The notes below the pieces were generated by a model. That model ran no database searches. It was not told the DNA's origin and worked only from the letters and a program-made list of their open reading frames with translations. DNA of 64,000 nucleotides. Source: Pseudonocardia petroleophila (GTDB lineage Bacteria; Actinomycetota; Actinomycetes; Mycobacteriales; Pseudonocardiaceae). Numbering within the stretch: position 1 is the stretch's first letter; the number at the start of each line of letters is the position of its first letter. The DNA is taken from the NCBI RefSeq assembly GCF_014235185.1, contig NZ_CP060131.1, forward strand, positions 69,501 through 133,500, given 5' to 3'. The position numbers and the translations under genes were made by a program. Shown in pieces: positions 45,337 to 53,753 of this stretch.

Positions 45337-45752
45337 GACGCCGCCTCGCCATCGGCCGCGCCGTTCAACCTCGGGACATCGCGGGTCGGGGTGTGCCTGA
45401 CGCCGATGTGCCCGATCGCCGACCAGAACTCGTTGACGGCCGGCGATGCCTGGCGGAGCGCGGCGTACGCGGCCCGCAGCTGCGCGACCGCGTCCACGAG
45501 TCGCACGGCCGGGTCGATGACGTGGGAGTCGTCGTAGACCGCACGGCCCTGCCCGTAGGCGGCGACCTGTCCGGCGAGGATCTCCGCCAGGTCCTCCAGC
45601 GCGTGGACCGTCGCCAGGGCGTCCCCGGCGATCGAGTAGAAGTCCGCGTGGTCCGCGTCGGCCCATCTCTGGTGGCGCGCCACCTCGGTCCAGCCGTCCG
45701 CGCCGGTCTCGGCCGCTGCCACCGCAGCGGGTCGATCGTCCGTTGCGTTCAC
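45333..45752 (-). CDS. Transfer-operon hypothetical protein
   Basis: A 139-aa soluble helical protein (MNATDDRPAAVAAAETGADG...) from GTG 45752, sharing one base with the WhiB-like stop (TAGTG). The sequence contains a long helical pair (ATVHALEDLAEILAGQVAAY and RLVDAVAQLRAAYAALRQAS). No family is recognised. Confidence 0.6.
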   Translation of the reverse strand: MNATDDRPAAVAAAETGADGWTEVARHQRWADADHADFYSIAGDALATVHALEDLAEILAGQVAAYGQGRAVYDDSHVIDPAVRLVDAVAQLRAAYAALRQASPAVNEFWSAIGHIGVRHTPTRDVPRLNGAADGEAAS

Positions 45753-46288
45753 TAGGGTCGGTCTCCTTCCGTGGTTCGAGTCCCTGCCTGGGTGTTGTGC
45801 TGCTGGGAGGTCTGGAGGGGAGCCCGGTTGCCGCCGCGGCTCCCCTCCCCCGCGTCCCGCTCCTGCTGACGCGCGGCACTGGCCTGCGCCGCCCAGCGCT
45901 CGACGGTGCGCCGCGACGCCCCGAACTCGTGCTGCACGACCCGGCCGCGGCGGCCGGCAGCGAGCTGAGCCCGGCCCACCGCGGCTGTGTCGTCGCGGCC
46001 GGCGCCGATCGGGCGGCCCATCGCGTCGACGTACGGGCCCGCGGTGCGCAGGGCCCGCCGCTCGTCGGCAGTCAGACCGCCGGCGATCCCGTGCGCGAGC
46101 GCAGTCAGGGCGAACTCGAGGCAGACGCTCCGGACCGGGCACACGGCGCAGACGGCCTTCGCGGCCGCGACCTGCTCTTCGTAGGCCGGGCCGACCTCGG
46201 CGGCGGGGAAGAACGCTTCCGGGTCCTCGGTTCGGCACCCGGCGTGCCGACGCCAGTCCCGCGTCTCGGTGGTCATGGCCGCGGTCAC
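45752..46288 (-). CDS. WhiB-like Fe-S transcription factor
   Basis: A 178-aa WhiB family protein from GTG 46288. The four cluster cysteines are in CRTEDPEAFF and CAVCPVRSVC, followed by a G[VI]xGG-type turn (GIAGGLTADERR). The C-terminal extension contains a helix-turn-helix-like segment (VVQHEFGASRRTVERWAAQA), longer than most WhiB proteins. It probably regulates the transfer operon or host genes in response to redox or nitric oxide. Confidence 0.88.
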   Translation of the reverse strand: MTAAMTTETRDWRRHAGCRTEDPEAFFPAAEVGPAYEEQVAAAKAVCAVCPVRSVCLEFALTALAHGIAGGLTADERRALRTAGPYVDAMGRPIGAGRDDTAAVGRAQLAAGRRGRVVQHEFGASRRTVERWAAQASAARQQERDAGEGSRGGNRAPLQTSQQHNTQAGTRTTEGDRP

Positions 46289-46506
46289 CCCACCGCTCCC
46301 GACTCACCGGTCAGCGGCTCGGACGCGGACCCGACGGCCGTCATGAAGTCCGACACCATCTCGGGCAGCCCGGCACCGGCCGGGGTCCCGATGAACAGCA
46401 CGAGCGCGATCAGGGCGAACGCGATCGCACCTCCGGGGACCCGCGCCTTTGCGCAGATCACGGCGCCCACGACGGCGAAGAAGATCAGGATTCCGGCGCC
46501 CGGCAT
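46285..46506 (-). CDS. Small membrane protein
   Basis: A 73-aa protein from ATG 46506 (a GTG at 46515 is possible) with two hydrophobic helices (GILIFFAVVGAVICAKARVP and AIAFALIALVLFIGTP) and a short acidic tail. It overlaps the WhiB-like gene by four bases. The function is unknown. Confidence 0.6.
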   Translation of the reverse strand: MPGAGILIFFAVVGAVICAKARVPGGAIAFALIALVLFIGTPAGAGLPEMVSDFMTAVGSASEPLTGESGAVG

Positions 46507-46508
46507 GG

Positions 46509-46781
46509 CTACCACACCCCCGCGCGCTGCTCGCGGGTGTCCGGGTGTGCCATCACCGACGCCGGATCACCGCCGGCCGCCCACGCCTCCGCGGCAGCTC
46601 GGCTCACGTACCAGCGGTTGCCGATTCGTCGCGCCGGGAGCACCTCGGGGATGAGGCGGCGGATCTTCTGGCAGTTCGAGCTGGCCGAGCCGTTCTCGCC
46701 GACCTCGCCGAACCACAGCGTCGCCACCTCCTCGACCGTCATCAGCAGGCCGGCACGCTCCGCCTGGGCCGGCGCGCTCAT
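46509..46781 (-). CDS. Excisionase-like winged-HTH protein
   Basis: A 90-aa protein at the head of the transfer operon. The core (LMTVEEVATLWFGEVGENGSAS... RRLIPEVLPARRIGNRWYVS) is the MerR/Xis-like DNA-binding fold in which a helix-turn-helix is followed by a Trp-containing strand. It likely serves as excisionase or as a directionality and operon regulator. Confidence 0.72.
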   Translation of the reverse strand: MSAPAQAERAGLLMTVEEVATLWFGEVGENGSASSNCQKIRRLIPEVLPARRIGNRWYVSRAAAEAWAAGGDPASVMAHPDTREQRAGVW

Positions 46782-46883
46782 CGGTATGCACCCGTTCCGT
46801 CATCGCCGCCGGTCGACAGCGGCCCGTTCCGGTGACCTCGCATGATCACTCCTCTCCTCCGAACGCAGACTAGCATCAGTTGA

Positions 46884-46897
46884 CATCAATATTGATG
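46884..46897. promoter_or_regulatory. AT-rich palindromic operator
   Basis: CATCAATATTGATG is a perfect 14-bp palindrome in the AT-rich divergent region between the transfer operon (46781) and the XRE regulator (46971). An extra CATCA half-site lies just upstream at 46874-46878. The location fits autoregulation by the adjacent regulator and control of the transfer genes. Confidence 0.6.
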
Positions 46898-46970
46898 CCT
46901 TTCGGCCACGGTTGCTACTGGAGATGGCGTCGATCGACGCCAGTGGCGTGAGTGGCCCTACGCTGCTCAT

Positions 46971-47342
46971 GTGGCAGAACCGGGCGAGCGCGACGACTGG
47001 GATGCCGTCGCGCGGGCGATCCAGAACCGGTTGGACGAGACGCGCTCGACGCAGATGGAGATCGCGTCGCGGGCCCGGGTGTCGCTGACGACGCTTCGCG
47101 AGCTACAGCACAACCTGAACCCGCGGCGCCGCCGTCCGCAGACCCTGTCCGCGGTTTCCGAGGCGCTGGGGTGGCCGGCGGGCTACCTCGTGCAGGTGTT
47201 GCACGGCGAAGCTGCCGAGCCCCACGCGGACGAGAGCGCAGATCCGGTTCTGACGTCCCTCAGCGGCCTGGAGCAGGAGATCCGCGCTCTCCGGGCCCGA
47301 GTCGACCAGATCGAGCGTCAGCTAGCTGACGGAGACGCGTAG
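46971..47342 (+). CDS. XRE-type HTH regulator with coiled-coil tail
   Basis: A 123-aa protein from GTG 46971. Residues 15-70 form an XRE/Cro helix-turn-helix (TQMEIASRARVSLTTLRELQ); residues 95-120 form a short coiled coil (LEQEIRALRARVDQIERQL) likely to support oligomerisation. It is divergent from the transfer operon across a palindrome and is the probable repressor of transfer. Confidence 0.78.
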   Translation: MAEPGERDDWDAVARAIQNRLDETRSTQMEIASRARVSLTTLRELQHNLNPRRRRPQTLSAVSEALGWPAGYLVQVLHGEAAEPHADESADPVLTSLSGLEQEIRALRARVDQIERQLADGDA

Positions 47343-47584
47343 CGCGCAGGGCCGCGACCGCCTCGTCGAGCCGGTCCAGCTGGACCTGAAGACGGCGCGC
47401 GACGATCAGGCCCTCGCTTCGGGTCTCGCGGCAATGCTCGGTCATCCCGTGCCACCTTCACCATTCGGCCGTGCGGCGGGTGAGCGGGACCTATGCTCGA
47501 ACACGTCCTTGTAGATGACCTGCACCAACGGCTGGCCGCACAAAAATGCGGGTCGCAGCCGGGATTGGGAGGTGGGATGTGGGC

Positions 47585-48787
47585 ATGGCGCTCGAAGGTC
47601 CCATCGGGGAACGCATCCGGATCTACCGGCTGCGCCGCGGCCTCAGCCAGCGACAGCTGGCCGGCCTGGTCCAGCGCTCCGAGTCCTGGCTGTCCCAGGT
47701 GGAGCGCGGCATCCGGTCCGTCGACAAGCTCTCGGTCCTGATCGACATCGCGAAGGTCCTGCACGTCAAGGTCGAGACCCTCAGTGGCAGGCCGTTCGCG
47801 CTCGCCCCGAACGGCGATCCGGAGTTGGACGGGCTCGCAGCAATTCAAGACGCGCTTGGCGCGTACCCGGGTCTCGGCGTCACCACCCCGCGACCGGCGA
47901 AGCTGTCGGACATCGAGCGGCTCACGACCGAGGTGCACCTGCGATACCAAAGCGCCGACTACGGGGCAGCGACCCGCATCCTGCCGTCGCTGATCATGAG
48001 CGTCGACGGCCTGGTCGCCGAGTCGCGGGGCGACGAGCGACGCCGCGCGCTCGAACTGCAGAGCAGCGTCTACGTCGCTGCGGCCAAGCTCGTGACGAAA
48101 GTAGGCAACGCCGAGTTGGCTTGGCTCACCGCCGACCGGGCCGCAGGCGCCGCGCTGCACGCCGAGTCGCCAGCACTCGGTGCCGCGGCGGCCTACCAGG
48201 TCGCGTGCGCCTTCTTGAAGAACGACCGCCTCGACGAGGCCGAGGCCATCGCCCTCATCACGGCCGAGAACCTCGACGACGACTCCCCCGCTGGCCTCTC
48301 GCTGCGCGGCGCACTGACCCTCATCGCAGCCGTGATCGCAGGCCGGCGCAACGACCGCGGTGAGGCCATGGAGCGACTCCAGCGGGCGCAGCTGCTCGCC
48401 GACCAACTCGGCGAGGACGCCAACCACGGCTGGACTGCCTTCGGCCCGACCAACGTCGCCATCCACCGCGTCTCGACCGCAGCCGAGCTCGGCGACGCAG
48501 CCTCCGCAATTGCGCAGGCGGAGGTCGTCGACGTCGCGTCCCTGCCGAGCGGCCTCCTCAGTCGGCGCGCGCAGGTCCACATCGACATGGCGTGGGCGTA
48601 CTGCCAATGGCGCGCCGACGCCGAGGCCGTCGTGAACCTGCTTGAAGCCGAGCGGGTCGCACCACAGACGTTGCGCTATAACGTCCTCGTGCGCGAGCTG
48701 CTACGCGAGATGCTCAAGCGGGAGCGGCGTACGGCAACTCCCGGCCTGCGCGCTATCGCGGGACGCGCAGGAGTGCTGCAGGGATGA
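47585..48787 (+). CDS. XRE-TPR regulator
   Basis: A 400-aa regulator. An N-terminal XRE domain (residues 5-65: LRRGLSQRQLAGLVQRSESWLSQVERG) is followed by a long array of helical TPR-like repeats through the C-terminus. I used ATG 47585, since the extra residues of the longer frame are not protein-like. The TPR part may bind a peptide or small ligand. Coupled by ATGA to the downstream flavoprotein gene, a pairing I associate with streptomycete-type regulatory units. Confidence 0.8.
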   Translation: MALEGPIGERIRIYRLRRGLSQRQLAGLVQRSESWLSQVERGIRSVDKLSVLIDIAKVLHVKVETLSGRPFALAPNGDPELDGLAAIQDALGAYPGLGVTTPRPAKLSDIERLTTEVHLRYQSADYGAATRILPSLIMSVDGLVAESRGDERRRALELQSSVYVAAAKLVTKVGNAELAWLTADRAAGAALHAESPALGAAAAYQVACAFLKNDRLDEAEAIALITAENLDDDSPAGLSLRGALTLIAAVIAGRRNDRGEAMERLQRAQLLADQLGEDANHGWTAFGPTNVAIHRVSTAAELGDAASAIAQAEVVDVASLPSGLLSRRAQVHIDMAWAYCQWRADAEAVVNLLEAERVAPQTLRYNVLVRELLREMLKRERRTATPGLRAIAGRAGVLQG

Positions 48788-49293
48788 CAGGAACCCAGCA
48801 AGTCGCTTATGTGGTCGCATGCAGCGCGCCGCCCGCCCTTGACCTAGCCCGCCTTACCAAGTTGATCATCGAGGAGGGCTGGACTACTTACGCGATCCTC
48901 ACTCCGACGGCTGCAACCTGGGTCGACGTAGACGCCCTTGCGGAAGCCAGCGGCCACCCGGTTCGTGTCGATCCGCGTAGACCTGGTGAACCGGATCCAC
49001 TTCCTCCGGCAGACGTGGTGATCGCAGCACCGCTGACATTCAATAGTCTTAATAAGTGGGCAGCCGGTATCAGCGACACCCTTGCACTCGGATTATTGAA
49101 CGAAGCGCTCGGTCTAGATGCACCGATCATCGTGGCACCGTGCATCAAGAAGGCTCTACGGCGGCATCCGGCGTACAAACAGAATGCTGACCGGCTCCGA
49201 TCTGCAGGCGCCATCATGTTCGATCCCGACCGAGTCTTCGTTGACTCAACGAACGTATCTAGTTTTAGATGGGATCTTCTTGTGCCGACCTGA
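48784..49293 (+). CDS. Flavoprotein (HFCD/Dfp-like)
   Basis: A 169-aa protein overlapping the XRE-TPR stop by four bases. It has a Rossmann-like start (VAYVVACSAPPALDLARLTK) and the region DVVIAAPLTFNSLNKWAAGISDTLALGLLNEAL, which carries the FMN-binding asparagine motif of HFCD flavoproteins (PanB/CoaC/EpiD fold); the catalytic histidine of decarboxylases is not obvious. It may supply a ligand or redox signal to its regulator partner. Confidence 0.75.
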   Translation: MTGTQQVAYVVACSAPPALDLARLTKLIIEEGWTTYAILTPTAATWVDVDALAEASGHPVRVDPRRPGEPDPLPPADVVIAAPLTFNSLNKWAAGISDTLALGLLNEALGLDAPIIVAPCIKKALRRHPAYKQNADRLRSAGAIMFDPDRVFVDSTNVSSFRWDLLVPT

Positions 49294-49478
49294 TGTCTAG
49301 GGCGGCGATCTCAGACGCTGATGAACTTGTCGTGAGACCTCAGGTCGCTTTAGGAGTGCTTCTGATCCAAGTTCATCCCGGATCGAGCGATCTGACCCTC
49401 TACTTCAGCAAAGTTCTGCACCCTTTCAATACATGGACACAGAAATGCGCAACTCAGCATTCTAGAACTTGAGGCAAC

Positions 49479-50546
49479 CTACGGACGCAAACGACGACGG
49501 CCCACCGAGAGGAGCGCATGGACTTCGCGGGCAGTGATCGGCACAGACCCTTCTCCTCGGCGTCGAACGATGGAGAAGAACGTCTGTTCTACCTTGCCCT
49601 CAACTATCGCACCATGGACCAGGAACGGTTTGTCGTCCTCCCTCTGAGCAGGAATGTATATCACTACAATACAAACGTCGGGCGATACCTCGATCTGCTC
49701 AACACTTAATCCGCGAACAGCTGGGTAGATTCGGCTATCAATAATGTCCTCGTATCGTTTTGAACAGTTCGACAATAGCGGCAGGGGTGAAAGCTTGACC
49801 GCCACATCCTCACCGTTCCGCTTATCCGTTCGAAACCCAATGACCAACAGTCCAGCTCTCTCGGAGTTCGCGAACCGCGAAACATCTTGCGCCAACTCAA
49901 TCTTCGCAGCGCCGCTATCGAGATCGACAAAGGACTTGAACTCAAGCCATCCAGACTCAGGCTGCCCAATGAGTTCCAGATGGCGACCTCCGCGAAGCTG
50001 GTTCACAACGTGAGCGATACTGCTCATTTTTCTTAGATTATCAGCTATACCGAGACTCGCCCGCGCTTCGACAACTGAATCTGCAACTTGTCTAACAGTA
50101 GTAGCGAGATCGTTCATGAACAACCGACATATCCAAACGTCCCCTCCTCGGCCCTCTGAGTTTAGCGTGGCATAGTTCACGCTTCCAGACACTGCCATGA
50201 ACGCTAGATCAAGCAGCGAATGCACATCCTCGAGCGGGTATGGAATTGGTTTATCGACAGCGAACTCTATCTCGATGGAGCCGTCGACTCCGAAGAGGAG
50301 GAAGAAGAATGATAGATGCTCGTTTGGACGATTGAACAGAATGTCGAAGTGAACCGCCGCATTGTCTCGAGCTGGAACACTATCGCTTAGAGCGGCAAAC
50401 TCACCAAGGGTCACATCCAAGACGTCCTCAATGAACACTTCTGTCTCGCCGTGGGACTCTAATGTGAACCGCGTACCGACATCCGACTGCTTCACGACCC
50501 TGGAGTTTGACTCTCCCAAACGTCGAAGAAGTTCGCTGGAGTTCAA
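49479..50546 (-). CDS. Schlafen AlbA_2-domain protein
   Basis: A 355-aa protein. I chose TTG 50546 because AAGGAGG lies four bases upstream (50551-50557); a longer frame reaches 50594. The N-terminal 200 residues are of no family I know. The C-terminal part has the AlbA_2 signature (GQPESGWLEFKSFVDLD ... ELAQDVSRFANSERAGLLVIGF), a fold found in bacterial Schlafen-like regulators and in defence proteins that act on RNA or DNA. GC content is clearly lower than in the transfer operon. It is divergent from the HEPN gene. Confidence 0.72.
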   Translation of the reverse strand: MNSSELLRRLGESNSRVVKQSDVGTRFTLESHGETEVFIEDVLDVTLGEFAALSDSVPARDNAAVHFDILFNRPNEHLSFFFLLFGVDGSIEIEFAVDKPIPYPLEDVHSLLDLAFMAVSGSVNYATLNSEGRGGDVWICRLFMNDLATTVRQVADSVVEARASLGIADNLRKMSSIAHVVNQLRGGRHLELIGQPESGWLEFKSFVDLDSGAAKIELAQDVSRFANSERAGLLVIGFRTDKRNGEDVAVKLSPLPLLSNCSKRYEDIIDSRIYPAVRGLSVEQIEVSPDVCIVVIYIPAQREDDKPFLVHGAIVEGKVEQTFFSIVRRRGEGSVPITAREVHALLSVGRRRLRP

Positions 50547-50627
50547 GCTTCCTCCTTCCCCCACATAGCCGATCCTTGCGGGTTGACATTCCACCCTACA
50601 AGATGAGTGTAGCTCCGACGCACCATG

Positions 50628-50633
50628 TATGAT
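50628..50633 (+). promoter_or_regulatory. Candidate -10 box for a leaderless HEPN transcript
   Basis: TATGAT lies seven bases before the GTG at 50640, which has no ribosome binding site. Transcription from this box would start at or near the GTG itself, giving a leaderless mRNA, common in actinobacteria. No clear -35 box was found. Confidence 0.4.
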
Positions 50634-50639
50634 CGTTAA

Positions 50640-51230
50640 GTGCCTTCGTCAGCTCTTACCGACTGGACAAGTCGGCGATCGCAGAATCTGGACGACCTCC
50701 TGGCTGCCCACTCCGCTATTACTGGCCCAGGCCCCGGACGGCGATGGCGCACAAAGCAGATCAACTGGTCTTTGAGCTTGCGCTTAGCCGCAGAGTTTCA
50801 AGGATTCGCGCGAGATTTACACGATCTGGCAGGCGACGCTTTAACGGCGGGCGTCACGAACAGTACATTGGCAACAGTAGTAGCAACCCGGTTCACTGAC
50901 AACCGCCAGCTCGACCGAGGTAATGCAACCCCCGGGAACATCGGCAGCGACTTTCAGAGATTCGGTCTACTGCTTTGGCCTGCCCTCCATCAACAATATC
51001 CAAGAGCGCATAAATGGAACAAGGCATTGGAACTTCTATGTGACGCGCGGAACGCGGTTGCGCATTCCGACGATACCAAGCTGGCTAAAGCCGCTGCGGC
51101 TGGTCATAACGCCAGCACCCTAGCGGCGTTCAAGAAGGCGAGGTCGCAGGTAGACAAATTGGCCACCGCAATGGATGATGTAGTTTCGACGTACGTGGGT
51201 GCAGTTCTCGGCACCGCTAAGCCCTGGTGA
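50640..51230 (+). CDS. HEPN-domain protein
   Basis: A 196-aa all-alpha protein from GTG 50640. The RNxxxH motif of HEPN ribonucleases is at R137-N138...H142 (ALELLCDARNAVAHSDD), in the expected position near the start of a late helix. HEPN proteins commonly cleave RNA in toxin-antitoxin, abortive infection and CRISPR-ancillary systems. The stop is seven bases from the ATG of a PD-(D/E)XK protein, and the two look like one operon. GC is lower than in the surroundings, pointing to recent transfer. Confidence 0.65.
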   Translation: MPSSALTDWTSRRSQNLDDLLAAHSAITGPGPGRRWRTKQINWSLSLRLAAEFQGFARDLHDLAGDALTAGVTNSTLATVVATRFTDNRQLDRGNATPGNIGSDFQRFGLLLWPALHQQYPRAHKWNKALELLCDARNAVAHSDDTKLAKAAAAGHNASTLAAFKKARSQVDKLATAMDDVVSTYVGAVLGTAKPW

Positions 51231-51237
51231 GGCACAG

Positions 51238-51894
51238 ATGGAAGAGACGATACCTCTTAACCCCGGGGATCTCGTAGACGTCCCCTGGGGCTTGGATTCC
51301 GTCGCAGGAATCGTCCTTGAGTCCTACGTCTCAGGTGGTGTTCAGCGGGTCCGAGTAGCCGTGCAGATTCCCGGCTCGGATACACGCGATGAGATTGTAG
51401 TGCGGGCACTCGACCTCCTCGGCCAGGAACAAGCCGTTGAGGGCTTCGCCAAAGCTGGCGGCTGGTTGCGGCATGCGACTTACGAGCGTCAGATTATTCC
51501 GCTGATCGGATCTCTACTCGATGACCTCCAACCCGATACGAAATGGCAAGTCTCTACCGCATGGTCGGAGGGAAAGACAGAGCTTGACGCCATCATTGAA
51601 TCGTCTCGATTAGCTATTATTATAGAGATTAAATGGTCCCTCGGACAGGTCTTCCAAATGGTAGTTCCAATGCTCAAGCGAGCTATGGGAATTGTCCGAT
51701 CGAGACTGGGTGTCCCAACTGTGAGTTTGGTGATCTCTCCTAATAGCCCCAAAGGCACAAGGTCGAACAACCCAATGACAACTGGTCAGCTGACAAGCAA
51801 AGTCTATTTTGCTCGATGGCGGGGAGACTCTGACACAGATCAGCTCATACAAGTGCTTAGGCTGATTCTCAGCTCATCGGACGACCAAGACTGA
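51238..51894 (+). CDS. PD-(D/E)XK nuclease-fold protein, HEPN partner
   Basis: A 218-aa protein. Residues 10-60 form a small beta-barrel-like domain (GDLVDVPWGLDSVAGIVLESY). Residues 75-200 fit a restriction endonuclease-like fold: an early E83 helix, ELDAIIESSRLAIIIEIKWS with D117 and E130-x-K132, then conserved hydrophobic strands. It may be a nuclease or a sensor that controls the HEPN protein. The ATG at 51238 was preferred over one at 51199, which is inside the HEPN gene. Confidence 0.62.
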   Translation: MEETIPLNPGDLVDVPWGLDSVAGIVLESYVSGGVQRVRVAVQIPGSDTRDEIVVRALDLLGQEQAVEGFAKAGGWLRHATYERQIIPLIGSLLDDLQPDTKWQVSTAWSEGKTELDAIIESSRLAIIIEIKWSLGQVFQMVVPMLKRAMGIVRSRLGVPTVSLVISPNSPKGTRSNNPMTTGQLTSKVYFARWRGDSDTDQLIQVLRLILSSSDDQD

Positions 51895-52415
51895 GCGGAC
51901 GTCTGATAGCACCCGGTAGGAACCAGCTCCCGCGGCGTAGGCGGGTGAGCCTGAGGTGGGCACCTCCACCTGGAGCCAGTCGCCGTTGGCCAGCCGCACC
52001 TCCGACGGCAACGCGTCCAGGTCGACCGTCAGGCCGAGCTGCTGCACGCGCTCGATCGCGGCGTCGGTGAGTCCGTCGAGAAACTGCCATACGTCGTCGG
52101 GTCCAATGCCGAGATGGCAGGGCAGCGCATCAGACACAGAGCGAAACAGGTCGGAGCGGCTGTAGTGCTGCCGCACCTCTGCGACGGCGGCGACGGCGCG
52201 CTCGATGACATCGGTCGGGGAGAACTCGGCCGCCGGCCCAGGGTCCTGCGCACGCTGGCGCAACTGCTCAGCCAGAGGCATTAACCCGTCCGTGACCCGC
52301 TCGCGGCCCATTTCCTCCCACCGGGCGAACTGCTCCTCCCGCGTCTCCCCGTCGTAGGACTTCCCCTTGCGGGTGGCGAGGGTGGCCTCCTCGTAGATCA
52401 CCACCCGCAGCTTGA
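51895..52415 (-). pseudogene. Fragment of a second MobF relaxase
   Basis: About 170 codons aligning to roughly residues 340-510 of the intact relaxase (EEATLATRKGKSYDGETREE versus EQATLVTRKAKSHEGETRDE), with many differences, so it is a remnant of another element and not a recent duplicate. Both the nucleophile region and the helicase are missing, and it ends abruptly between two cargo genes. Confidence 0.8.
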
Positions 52416-52424
52416 CGATCCGAA

Positions 52425-53753
52425 TCAGCCGGTGGTTGGCCAGGAGTCTTCGGCTGATTCCGAGTCAACGCCCGATCCAAATGCGTCAAGGAAAAGTTCG
52501 GCAAATGCGTTTGATCCCTCGATGTAACGTTCACCAATGGTGCGTCCGATTAGCTCTGGAATTATTGGCAGAACTCCGTTTATCCGTTCGACGGCTTGGC
52601 GCTCTGCGTCTGTCAGAACCACTGGCCGAAGAATAAAGATAGTGTGGTGAGCTCCGACGACTCGTAGCCTCGCTAACATACCTTCCATTGAGGCCGGCAA
52701 GTCAACCCAGATGGACGCGTCAGCCGTAAATGGCAAAACCCCTAAGAACCGTTGTCCGACGACTGCAAGCGAGAAGCCAACATGATCCGGCCAGAAGTCG
52801 TCGTCCGTGATGACAACTCCTGGGTCCAACATCTCGCGCAGGGCCGCGCCGAAGTATTGAACGCTTCTTCGTCGAAGAAGGGGTACGACTGTTAACCCGG
52901 ACATACCGCTACTGATGTCGACTATCGCTCTTACGCGCGGGTCGACCGGCAGATCGTCAAGCCGGAAAAGAAGCTCTTCGAGATCGATCTCAGATGGGGT
53001 CGTTCCTGGCTCGGACATGTTGCTCAAGACGCCTTCAGAGGGCTCGACCACAGACTCTAGCTGCTGACGCAGGGCGCCCCGACTAGATGCTGCCGCTCGC
53101 AAAAAGGTCGCGGGGAGCGCCCCCAAGAAGTCAAGTTCCTCTGTCGAGCGCTCAAAGCTGACCCACTCAATGTTGAGGGCTTGCGAAATCTCTGCGACAG
53201 TTGGGCGAAAGTCATGGATCTCCGGCTCTCTTCCATCGTATGAAGTGGCAAACGCCAACAAATCATATGATGAGTCGGAAACCTGCACTATCGTATCTGC
53301 CGATGCAGTGAGAGGATGCGCCAGTGCTCTCTCGTTGCCAGCAAGACCAATCCCTAGGATCAGCAGCCGAACCCGAGGAAGCACAAGAGATAATTCTGCC
53401 CCCGTTCGGCCGAGCAGCAATGCCGCGGTCCCAACTATAATACCTGAGCTTCCATTTAGACCATGCGCCCACTTATTCCGAAGTGCACGTAGCTCCATAG
53501 ACGAGTGAGGGGTGTAGACGAGCGCACCAGAAGCGCTCAGCCGAGAGGAAAGCTGTGCAACCTCGCTACGAGTTCGGCATACCCAGACATGGATCCCCGA
53601 CCTGCCCAGCTCGCCCACCACCTGCGCCAGGCCCGAGTAGAATCCAATTTGCGGCCTCACGAGCATGTGGAGCACCCGTCGTCGACCCGTCTCACCATCT
53701 AGTGCGGCGCGCAGACTGATTTCAATGTCGCTAGGCGACATTCTCGTCACCAC
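52425..53753 (-). CDS. Unrecognised protein paired with CBS-HEPN
   Basis: A 442-aa soluble protein with alternating beta and alpha segments, perhaps two Rossmann-like halves (RVLHMLVRPQIGFYSGLAQV, later IIVGTAALLLG and VRLLILGIGLAGNE). No catalytic signature I can name. The GTG at 53753 lies inside the end of the CBS-HEPN gene (23-bp overlap), so the two are coupled. An ATG at 53741 is an alternative. GC is clearly lower than the host average. Not a Walker ATPase, methyltransferase or known nuclease as far as I can see. Confidence 0.6.
   Translation of the reverse strand: MVTRMSPSDIEISLRAALDGETGRRRVLHMLVRPQIGFYSGLAQVVGELGRSGIHVWVCRTRSEVAQLSSRLSASGALVYTPHSSMELRALRNKWAHGLNGSSGIIVGTAALLLGRTGAELSLVLPRVRLLILGIGLAGNERALAHPLTASADTIVQVSDSSYDLLAFATSYDGREPEIHDFRPTVAEISQALNIEWVSFERSTEELDFLGALPATFLRAAASSRGALRQQLESVVEPSEGVLSNMSEPGTTPSEIDLEELLFRLDDLPVDPRVRAIVDISSGMSGLTVVPLLRRRSVQYFGAALREMLDPGVVITDDDFWPDHVGFSLAVVGQRFLGVLPFTADASIWVDLPASMEGMLARLRVVGAHHTIFILRPVVLTDAERQAVERINGVLPIIPELIGRTIGERYIEGSNAFAELFLDAFGSGVDSESAEDSWPTTG

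Noticed and set aside
47260..47445. 61-codon minus-strand frame with a helical protein-like sequence
   Set aside because: It overlaps the end of the XRE regulator by over 80 bases and has no ribosome binding site; possible but not supported.
49269..49472. Short frame after the flavoprotein gene
   Set aside because: No ribosome binding site, mixed composition and no recognisable sequence.
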